In this document: in pieces, positions 27,145 through 34,822 of the stretch
Layout: every line of letters begins with the position of its first letter
Position numbering within the stretch: the first letter of the stretch is position 1
Source of the DNA: Niabella sp.
GTDB taxonomy: Bacteria; Bacteroidota; Bacteroidia; Chitinophagales; Chitinophagaceae
DNA length: 64,000 nucleotides
Assembly: GCA_017744715.1 (NCBI GenBank)
Contig: JAGIAT010000001.1
Span: 62,001-126,000 of the forward strand
Reading direction: 5' to 3'
The notes under the pieces: generated by a model
The model's database searches: none
What the model saw: only the letters and a program-made list of their open reading frames with translations
What the model was told of the DNA's origin: nothing
Translations under genes and position numbers: made by a program

Positions 27145-28344
27145 ATGGAGTACACGGCCTTATTGCAGGATGCCGAAGCATACGTGGGGCAATACATTGC
27201 CCGGCATCCCAAACCCGAGTTGTATTATCACAACCTGGAACATATTACCCATGCGGTTGCCGCAGCAAAACAAATAGCAGATCATTACCAGCTTCCGGAA
27301 CCGGAATATGCAACGGTGGTCATTGCTGCCTGGTTTCATGACCTGGGGTATTATGCCGGCGAGCGGGTGGGACATGAAGAAACCGGTGCCCGCCTGGCCA
27401 CCGAATATCTTACGGCAAAGGAAGCGGATGCCGCCTTTACAGCCGCCGTTGCCGCGTGCATACAAGCCACAAAAATGCCCCAGCAGCCCACCAATCAGCT
27501 GGAGGCCATTGTATGCGACGCGGATCTTTTTCATTTGGGCACCACAGATTTTGAGGTGTTTAATAAACTGATGCGGAAAGAAGAAGAAGCGGTTTTTCAG
27601 AAAAAGATCTCTAAGGAAGACTGGCGCAGCAGTGCCATCCTGCTATTGCAACAGCACCGGTACCATACCGATTACTGCCGGTTACTTTTAAATGATAAAA
27701 AACAGGAAAATCTGGAAAAACTGCTGGCCAAACAGCAGGAAAAAAAGCAGGAGACCCCGCTGCCGGTGGCAGACCGGGCTGGTGAACCGGCTGTTTCGGG
27801 TAAAAAGAATCCAAAGGATCCGGGCCGGGGTATCGAAACCATGTTCCGCATCACTTCCACCAATAACCAGCGGCTGAGCGATATGGCCGACAACAAGGCC
27901 CAGATCCTCATCACCGTAAATTCGATCATTCTTTCGGCCATCATCACCTTATTATTAAGAAAACTGGATGGAAGGGACCCGCTGGTATATCCTACCTTCC
28001 TGATTCTTTCCACCGCCGTAATAACCATGGTGGTGGGCATCCTGGCCACAAGGCCCAGTTTACCCAATGGGGTATTTACGCAGGATGAGGTAGATTCAAA
28101 AAAGATCAACCTGCTGTTCTTTGGTAATTTTTACCGGATGCACCTGGATGAATATGCGTCGGGCATGCGGAAGATTATGGGAGACAAGGATTTCCTGTAT
28201 GATACGCTCATCAAAGATGTGTTTTCACAAGGCGTGGTGCTGGGCCGTAAATACAAATTACTGCGGCTGGCGTATAATATTTTTATGTTCGGGATCATCT
28301 TTTCGGTGATCGGGTTTTTAATTGCCATGATCCTTAACGACTAA
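27145..28344 (+). CDS. HD-domain phosphohydrolase fused to a Pycsar-effector-like (PycTM) membrane domain
   Basis: A 399-aa two-part protein. Residues 1-180: an HD metal-dependent phosphohydrolase domain with NLEH (His33), WFHDLG (His65-Asp66), HEETGA and a distal CDADLFHLG Asp. Residues 185-230 are a charged K/Q/E linker. Residues 231-399: RITSTNNQRLSDMADNKAQ followed by TM helices at about 254-274, 282-302 and 374-396. This is the arrangement of the PycTM domain (DUF5706) found in Pycsar anti-phage effectors. No nucleotidyl cyclase gene is adjacent. Polyphosphate kinase starts 16 bp downstream. A nucleotide- or phosphate-responsive membrane hydrolase is my inference. Confidence 0.8.
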   Translation: MEYTALLQDAEAYVGQYIARHPKPELYYHNLEHITHAVAAAKQIADHYQLPEPEYATVVIAAWFHDLGYYAGERVGHEETGARLATEYLTAKEADAAFTAAVAACIQATKMPQQPTNQLEAIVCDADLFHLGTTDFEVFNKLMRKEEEAVFQKKISKEDWRSSAILLLQQHRYHTDYCRLLLNDKKQENLEKLLAKQQEKKQETPLPVADRAGEPAVSGKKNPKDPGRGIETMFRITSTNNQRLSDMADNKAQILITVNSIILSAIITLLLRKLDGRDPLVYPTFLILSTAVITMVVGILATRPSLPNGVFTQDEVDSKKINLLFFGNFYRMHLDEYASGMRKIMGDKDFLYDTLIKDVFSQGVVLGRKYKLLRLAYNIFMFGIIFSVIGFLIAMILND

Positions 28345-28360
28345 CGGTCAATAAAGCGCG

Positions 28361-30385
28361 ATGGAGTTATTGCAAAAACGGAACGACCGTGATATCAGCT
28401 GGTTGCAGTTTAACGGACGGGTGCTGGAAGAAGCAGCAAGGCAGGATGTGCCCTTGCTGGAGCGGATTAACTTTCTGGCCATTTATTCATCGAACCTGGA
28501 CGAGTTTTACCGGGTACGCATGCCGGTAATAAAGGCCATTGGCAAACTGGAATCCGATACAAAGCCCCCGGTAACGGAAGTAGTACTGGAACTGATCAAC
28601 CGGCAGCAGCAACGGTTCGGGTTTATTTTGCGGGAGCAGATCATTCCGGCGCTCCGGCTTGAAAAGATCCACCTCGTATATAACGAACCCGTTCCGGAGG
28701 GGCTTCGTGCCACACTGAATGCTTATTTTTTTGATGTGCTGGCGGCATATATCGTACTGATACCGCTGGATGCGGAAAAACCGGCATTCCTGGAAAACAA
28801 TAAGCTATACATGCTGGTGAACCTGGAGCAGCAAGCCGGCAGGGGAGCCTGTATCGTAAATATTCCTTCAGATAAAGTGCCCCGCTTTTTACCTGCGGTT
28901 TACAACGGCATCACGTATGTACTTTTTATAGATGATATCATCCGGATGCACCTGGATGTGATTTTTACAAATGCAACCGTTAACGGCGCCTACAATATTA
29001 AAATAACCCGGGACGCAGAACTGAACCTGCAGGACGAATATGCAGGCGATATTGCCGTAAAAATAGAAGAGGAGATCCAGAAACGGGATTTGGGGCTGGC
29101 CACACGCCTGCTGTATGCGCCCGACCTGCCACCGGTGTTGCTGCGTACGCTGATTGACACCTATGGGTTGCAGGGCGCCAGTACCACACCCGGCGGATAC
29201 TATCATAACCTGAAAGATTTTTTTTCGTTTCCGGTAAGGCCCGCTTCCCTGCAGTATCCCCCGGAGCCGCCGTTTTCAATGGTGCCGGAAGCAGCGGCCT
29301 CCCTGTTTAAACAGGTGACAGAAAAGGATTTTATCGTGCATACACCGTATGCCTCCTATGATGCGGTGCTGCGTTTTTTTAATGAAGCGGCGCTGCGGCC
29401 GGAGGTAGCAGAAATATATACGACCATGTACCGGGTGGCAAGAGATTCAAGGATTGCCAATGCCCTCATTACGGCCGCCCGGAACGGGAAAAAGGTAACG
29501 GCTTTTGTGGAGTTAAAAGCCCGGTTCGATGAAGAGAACAATATCCGCTGGGCCAAAACCATGAAGGCGGCAGGGGTAAAGATCATTTACAGCATTCCGG
29601 GATTGAAGGTACACGCCAAAGTGGCCCTGGTGCGGATCAGCAGCGAGGGGCGGTTGAAAGATTACGGTCTTTTTTCCACCGGCAATTTCAACGAATCGTC
29701 TGCGCGGGTTTATACCGATCATATTTTATTTACCGCGCGGCCGGCGCTGCTGCGGGAGCTGGAACTCCTTTTTATTTTCCTGGCAAAGCGGCGGAAACCG
29801 CATCCGGAAGAGCGCGGCATTTTTAATACCCTGCTGGTGGCACAGTTTAACCTGCAGCAGGCGTTCCTGAAACAGATCGATACGGAAATTGCCCATGCGC
29901 GCGAAGGGCAGAAGGCCGGCATTACCATTAAACTCAACAATCTTGAGGAGGAGGTCATGATCGCTAAACTGTATGAAGCCAGCTGTGCCGGGGTAACGGT
30001 ACACCTGATCGTACGCGGTATTTGCCGGATCGTGCCCGGTGTGGAAAACTTAAGCGAACGGATTAAAGTAAAAAGGATCGTAGACCGTTATCTGGAACAT
30101 GGGCGCATCTTTTTATTTGAGAACAACGGGAACCCGCAGGTGTTCCTGGGGTCGGCAGACTGGATGAACCGGAACCTGTACCGGAGAATAGAGGTTTGCT
30201 TTCCGATACTGGATCCGGCGCTGAAAAAGGATTTGATAACGATCCTGCAAATGCAGTGGGAGGATACCGCTGCAGCAGTTTGGATCGGCGAAGCCGCCCA
30301 GAATATACCGCTGACCGGAAACAAAAATGATTTCAGATCGCAAAGGGCTATTTACCTTTACTTAAAAGAAAAGTACGGAAAATGA
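28361..30385 (+). CDS. ppk1: Polyphosphate kinase 1
   Basis: A 674-aa PPK1 transferring the ATP gamma-phosphate to a growing polyphosphate chain. N-terminal RDISWLQFNGRVLEEA (helical domain), middle head domain, and two phospholipase D-like catalytic domains with the autophosphorylated His418 in KVHAKVALV and the second His580 in YLEHGRIFLF. Also YTTMYRVARDSRI and FSTGNFNESSARVYTDH. Slightly shorter than the E. coli enzyme (688 aa). It overlaps the next gene by 4 bp (ATGA), indicating coupled translation. Confidence 0.97.
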   Translation: MELLQKRNDRDISWLQFNGRVLEEAARQDVPLLERINFLAIYSSNLDEFYRVRMPVIKAIGKLESDTKPPVTEVVLELINRQQQRFGFILREQIIPALRLEKIHLVYNEPVPEGLRATLNAYFFDVLAAYIVLIPLDAEKPAFLENNKLYMLVNLEQQAGRGACIVNIPSDKVPRFLPAVYNGITYVLFIDDIIRMHLDVIFTNATVNGAYNIKITRDAELNLQDEYAGDIAVKIEEEIQKRDLGLATRLLYAPDLPPVLLRTLIDTYGLQGASTTPGGYYHNLKDFFSFPVRPASLQYPPEPPFSMVPEAAASLFKQVTEKDFIVHTPYASYDAVLRFFNEAALRPEVAEIYTTMYRVARDSRIANALITAARNGKKVTAFVELKARFDEENNIRWAKTMKAAGVKIIYSIPGLKVHAKVALVRISSEGRLKDYGLFSTGNFNESSARVYTDHILFTARPALLRELELLFIFLAKRRKPHPEERGIFNTLLVAQFNLQQAFLKQIDTEIAHAREGQKAGITIKLNNLEEEVMIAKLYEASCAGVTVHLIVRGICRIVPGVENLSERIKVKRIVDRYLEHGRIFLFENNGNPQVFLGSADWMNRNLYRRIEVCFPILDPALKKDLITILQMQWEDTAAAVWIGEAAQNIPLTGNKNDFRSQRAIYLYLKEKYGK

Positions 30386-31212
30386 ATAAATTCGGTATAC
30401 TGCTTTTTTCCCTTGCGGCGGTTTCCTGTATGGGGCAGAAGGAATATACGAGCCCGGCCGGTTACGACCTGTCACGGCCCGAAACCTTTAACATGCCGGT
30501 GATACTGGACGAGATCTCCGGGATCACCTTTGCAAACAGCGATACCCTCTATGCCGTACAGGATGAAAATGGAACCGTATTTCATTTTCAACCGGGCAGC
30601 AAAGCGCTGGCCGCTACAAAGTTTGGCAAAAAAGGCGATTATGAAGATCTGTCGGTAAGCAACGGTAACATCGTTGTATTGCGCAGCGATGGCAGTTTGT
30701 ATGCTTTTCCGTTAAATGAAACGGCACAACCCGAAGCGGTTTCCGTAAAGGAATGGAAAAAGGCCGTGCCTGCGGGGGAATACGAAGCGCTGTATGCAGA
30801 CCCCCGGAATAATGACGTGTACGTGCTGTGCAAGCAATGTGAAGCAGATAAAAAGACCAGCCAGGTTACCGGGTATGTTTTACAGTGGACCGGAGGGGAA
30901 CTGGTTACAAAAGCTACGTTTACCCTGGATGCGGCAAGTGAGCAGAAAAGTAAACCGAAAAAAACGGCGCTGAAGCCCAGTGCCCTGGCCCGCAACCCCA
31001 AAACCGGCGAATGGTATATATTATCTTCTGTAAATAAGTTGCTGTTGGTAGCAGATACGGAGTGGCGTATAAAGCAAACCCATGCCCTGAAGCCATCACT
31101 TTTCCCGCAGCCCGAGGGGATTGCCTTTGACAAAGCAGGGAATTTATGGATCAGCAACGAAAAAAATCAGGCAGCTTATGGCACCGTTCTAAAGTTCGCG
31201 CTTAAACCATAG
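30382..31212 (+). CDS. SdiA-regulated-like beta-propeller lipoprotein
   Basis: A 276-aa lipoprotein (LAAVSC, Cys16). The mature part resembles the SdiA-regulated family: LDEISGITFANSDTLYAVQD, then GKKGDYEDLSVSNGNIVVL, EYEALYADPRNNDVYVLCK, and PEGIAFDKAGNLWISNEKN near the C-terminus, a pattern of propeller blades. The Cys pair in CKQCEADKK could form a disulfide. Function unknown; phytase-like propellers share this shape, which is interesting next to ppk1 and a metallophosphoesterase, but metal ligands cannot be assigned. Overlaps ppk1 by 4 bp and is followed after 4 bp by the next gene. Confidence 0.75.
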   Translation: MNKFGILLFSLAAVSCMGQKEYTSPAGYDLSRPETFNMPVILDEISGITFANSDTLYAVQDENGTVFHFQPGSKALAATKFGKKGDYEDLSVSNGNIVVLRSDGSLYAFPLNETAQPEAVSVKEWKKAVPAGEYEALYADPRNNDVYVLCKQCEADKKTSQVTGYVLQWTGGELVTKATFTLDAASEQKSKPKKTALKPSALARNPKTGEWYILSSVNKLLLVADTEWRIKQTHALKPSLFPQPEGIAFDKAGNLWISNEKNQAAYGTVLKFALKP

Positions 31213-31216
31213 CCCT

Positions 31217-34200
31217 ATGCTGAAGAAAATGATCGGATATCTTTTTTTATTCATGCCGCTTACCGGGATGCAGGCGCAGGACTCCGTTCAAAACCGCCTG
31301 ATACTGATCGGGGATGCGGGTGAGGTTAACCCCCATCAGTCGGAGGTGATTAAAACGGCCGCTGAAAACGTATTGGAACAAAAAACCACGGTATTGTTCC
31401 TGGGGGATAATATTTATCCCAACGGAATGCCGCTGAAAGATGCGGCAGCCATTGCTGTGGCGGAAAAGATCCTGTCTGCACAATATGAACCCATGCTTCA
31501 GAAAGGGGCAAAAGTACTGTTTGTACCGGGTAACCACGATTGGGACCGGATGGGCAAACAGGGATACCGGAAGATCCTGGCGCAGGACGCTTTTTTGAAC
31601 GGGCAAAACAATCCACGCCTGAAACTGCTGCCCGAAAAGGGCTGCCCCGGCCCGGAAGCGGTTCCGGTTTCGGACAATGTGGTATTGATCGCCTTCGACA
31701 GCGAATGGTGGTTGTTTCAGCATGAAAAGAACAGTGACGAATGTGCCTGCAGTACAAAGGAAGCATTTCTGGAAAAGCTTTCCGAGATCGTAAACCGCAA
31801 CCGCGGTAAAATGATCTTCCTGGTTTGCCATCATCCGTTTCAGAGTTATGGGGTGCATGGAGGCCGTTATAACCTGAAGGACCATCTATTTCCGCTAACC
31901 AACCTGAACAGGAACCTTTATATTCCCCTGCCGGTGATCGGATCGCTTTATCCCCTGCTCCGGAGCAGCATTCCCAACCCCGAGGATCAGGGGCATCCGG
32001 ATTATAAGGAAATGACGGCCCTCATTGACAGCGTATTCAGCGGATATAAAAACCTGGTGCATGTGGCGGGGCATGAACATGGGCTGCAATTTATAAAAGG
32101 AAAGGAAGTACAGATCGTAAGCGGCGCGGGTGCAAAAAATGCCTACGTAAAAAAAGGGCCGCACAGCCTTTTTGCTAAAAAGAACAGCGGCTTTGTAACC
32201 GTAGACATCCTTACCGGCGGCGTGTTAAAGATCCGCTATTATATGATGGAAGGCGGGCGCATGCAGGAGGCCTTTACATACCGCCTGCCGTTTATTACAC
32301 CCGGGCAACAGCTAAAGGCAGTAAACGATGCATCCCTGGCAACAATGGATAGCGTGGTGGTACGCACCAACGCGGCGCTCGATAAGCCGGGACGTGGACA
32401 CCGGGTTTGGTTCGGGGAAAATTTCAGAAAAGAATGGGCCGCACCTGCTAAACTGCCGGTGCTGCGGATTTCGCAGATCAGCGGCGGCCTCACACCGGTA
32501 AAAGAAGGCGGCGGCCTTCAAACCAAGTCGCTCCGGCTGGTAAGTCCTTCGGGGGAGGAATGGGTGCTGCGCAACGTAAATAAGAATATGGAGATCCTCC
32601 TGCCGGAAGCGTTGCGGAATACGTTTGCCAGGGACGCCGTTACAGATGCCCTGAGCGGGCAACATCCCTATTCGGCCCTTATTGTGCCTCCCATTGCCCA
32701 GGCGGCGGGCGTACCCCATGCCAACCCGGTAATTGGTGTGGTAGCACCCGATACGGCGCTGCTGCCCTATGCCGATAATTTTTTCGGCAAGGTTTGTTTA
32801 CTGGAAGAGCGGGAGCCGATCGGCAAATCGGACAACACGGAGAAAATGTATAAGAACCTGCTAAAGGATAACGACAACACCGTGGACACCGCCACCTATT
32901 TTAAGGCGCGCCTGGTAGACCTGCTGGTGGGCGACTGGGATCGGCATGAAGACCAGTGGCGCTGGGCCTATGATAAAAAGAAGAAGGACCGCCGGTATCT
33001 GCCGGTACCCCGGGACCGCGACCAGGTTTTCCATGTGGTGCAGGGCATCCTGCCCACTATCGCTTCGGGCCCCTCAATCATGCCGCGGTTTCATGACTTT
33101 ACAGGAAAAATTAAAAAAATAAATGCCTATTTCATGGCAGGCCGGGGATTAAACGGCAGCTTTTTTAACCAGTATAATTATGATCAGTGGATGGCACTGG
33201 TACATGATTTTACGATGGCGGTTACCGACTCGGTACTGGAAGCAGCACTCAAACGGCTACCGGCATCTTCCTATACAATGGACCACGACCGCTTCCTGGC
33301 GATCCTGAAAGAACGGCGAAGCCGCCTTCCGGAAGCCATGACCACTTACTATCGGTTTTATAACCGGGTGGTAGACATTCAAACTTCGGACAAAAAAGAA
33401 CTGGTGCAGATCACCGATGCCGGTAACCGGGGCCTGAAGATCAGCATTCATAAGATCAATAAAGAAGATGCGGTTTCAGATCAGTTATTTGAACGGGTTT
33501 TTGATCCGGGCGTTACCAAAGAGATCCGGCTGTATATACATTCCGGTAACGATAGCGTGGTGATCAATACCCGGTCTAAAATAAGACTGCGGATCGTTGG
33601 AAACAAGGATGAAAAACAATACCAGGTCCTTAACGGAAGAAAGAATATCCGCATATACGGAAAAAAAGAACAGGTTTATTTTACCGGGGAAGATCAGCGC
33701 ATCCGGAAACGGTTATCCAATGACAGCAGCAATACCGCCTATGTGCCCACAGATCTGTACAACCGGTACTTTATACGGCCCAACCTCGGTTTTAACAGGG
33801 ATGACGGCATCATGCTGGGGCTGGGTGTACGGTTTGTAAACCAGGGTTTCCGGAAAAAACCTTATGCCAATTCGCACCAGTTGTCGTACCTGCATTCTTT
33901 TTCTTCGGGGGCAAACAGTTTCCGTTTTAAAAGCGATTGGCTGCACGCCATAGGCCATGCAGACCTGGTGGTGACCGGGCGGGTGATGGCCCCGGATAAT
34001 GTGCAGAACTTTTTCGGGTTGGGTAATGGCACGGGGTACGATAAATCAAAAGGCGTGGGGTACTACCGGGCCCGGTTTACGCTGGTAGACATTGCCCCGG
34101 GGCTGCGGTGGCGCCTTAAAAATACAAGAACCCTGTCGGTTTCGCCGTTTTTCCAGCATTACCGTTACGATGCAGATCATAACCAGGGAAAGCTGATTGC

Positions 34201-34816
34201 AACGCCTTCGCTTGTTGGAACGTATGACAGTTCTTCAGTAGATCAGAACAAAAATTACACAGGACTTGTTTTAAACTATGAGGCGGACTCCAGGGATAAT
34301 CCGTTGTTGCCCACATCGGGAGGGCTTTTGAACCTGCGCGCTCAGGGATTTAAAGGATTGAACGCCAGCGCCCGGGATTTCGCCCAGTTATTGCTGGAAC
34401 TGTCGTTTTTCCGGAAAGTGGGTGCCACCGGAAATGTAGTTTTCTCCGATCGTATCGGCGGAGGTGCTACCGTGGGGAATGCGCCGTTTTACCAGTCGCT
34501 GTTTTTAGGCGGACAGGAAAACCTGCTGGGATACCGGAAATTCCGGTTTGCCGGGGAGCATCTTTTATACAATAACCTGCAGCTGCGCATAAAAATTGCG
34601 GATGTAGGCAGTTATATCCTGCCCGGGCAACTGGGCTTTTCCGGTTTCTTTGATGCGGGTAAAGTGTGGGCCGAAGGATACAACAGTTCGAAAATTCATA
34701 CCGGTGTAGGCGGGGGGCTGTATTTTGTGCCGGCGCAGATTGCCGTGGTACAGCTGCTCGCCGGGTATTCCAGGGAGGGGTGGTATCCTCATTTTAGTCT
34801 TGGATTCAGATTTTAA
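31217..34816 (+). CDS. Metallophosphoesterase fused to an outer membrane beta-barrel, with a possible kinase-like centre
   Basis: A 1199-aa protein with a signal peptide (ends MQAQ). Residues 26-340: calcineurin-like phosphoesterase with GDAG (32-35), LGDN (62-65), GNHDW (105-109), CHHPFQSYGVHGG and GHEHG. Residues about 380-700 are not in any family I know. They include NFFGKVCLLEEREPIGKSDN, then VGDWDRHEDQW (Asp575-Arg-His577) and, 25 residues on, PRDRDQVF (598-605), a spacing reminiscent of HipA/Fam20-type kinase active sites. Residues about 842-1199: a BamA/surface-antigen (D15)-like barrel starting at FIRPNLGFNRDDG and ending SLGFRF with the terminal Phe for BAM recognition. Likely outer-membrane-anchored, with the enzyme parts periplasmic or surface-exposed. 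Confidence 0.85.
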   Translation: MLKKMIGYLFLFMPLTGMQAQDSVQNRLILIGDAGEVNPHQSEVIKTAAENVLEQKTTVLFLGDNIYPNGMPLKDAAAIAVAEKILSAQYEPMLQKGAKVLFVPGNHDWDRMGKQGYRKILAQDAFLNGQNNPRLKLLPEKGCPGPEAVPVSDNVVLIAFDSEWWLFQHEKNSDECACSTKEAFLEKLSEIVNRNRGKMIFLVCHHPFQSYGVHGGRYNLKDHLFPLTNLNRNLYIPLPVIGSLYPLLRSSIPNPEDQGHPDYKEMTALIDSVFSGYKNLVHVAGHEHGLQFIKGKEVQIVSGAGAKNAYVKKGPHSLFAKKNSGFVTVDILTGGVLKIRYYMMEGGRMQEAFTYRLPFITPGQQLKAVNDASLATMDSVVVRTNAALDKPGRGHRVWFGENFRKEWAAPAKLPVLRISQISGGLTPVKEGGGLQTKSLRLVSPSGEEWVLRNVNKNMEILLPEALRNTFARDAVTDALSGQHPYSALIVPPIAQAAGVPHANPVIGVVAPDTALLPYADNFFGKVCLLEEREPIGKSDNTEKMYKNLLKDNDNTVDTATYFKARLVDLLVGDWDRHEDQWRWAYDKKKKDRRYLPVPRDRDQVFHVVQGILPTIASGPSIMPRFHDFTGKIKKINAYFMAGRGLNGSFFNQYNYDQWMALVHDFTMAVTDSVLEAALKRLPASSYTMDHDRFLAILKERRSRLPEAMTTYYRFYNRVVDIQTSDKKELVQITDAGNRGLKISIHKINKEDAVSDQLFERVFDPGVTKEIRLYIHSGNDSVVINTRSKIRLRIVGNKDEKQYQVLNGRKNIRIYGKKEQVYFTGEDQRIRKRLSNDSSNTAYVPTDLYNRYFIRPNLGFNRDDGIMLGLGVRFVNQGFRKKPYANSHQLSYLHSFSSGANSFRFKSDWLHAIGHADLVVTGRVMAPDNVQNFFGLGNGTGYDKSKGVGYYRARFTLVDIAPGLRWRLKNTRTLSVSPFFQHYRYDADHNQGKLIATPSLVGTYDSSSVDQNKNYTGLVLNYEADSRDNPLLPTSGGLLNLRAQGFKGLNASARDFAQLLLELSFFRKVGATGNVVFSDRIGGGATVGNAPFYQSLFLGGQENLLGYRKFRFAGEHLLYNNLQLRIKIADVGSYILPGQLGFSGFFDAGKVWAEGYNSSKIHTGVGGGLYFVPAQIAVVQLLAGYSREGWYPHFSLGFRF

Positions 34817-34822
34817 ACTACC

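Noticed and set aside
26823..27181. Short opposing frames of about 82 codons between the LuxR gene and the PycTM gene
   Set aside because: They overlap each other and the spacer repeats, lack domains, and one runs into the start of a real gene.
27145..28344. A complete Pycsar anti-phage system
   Set aside because: Only an effector-like domain is present; there is no pyrimidine cyclase gene, and the neighbour is polyphosphate kinase.
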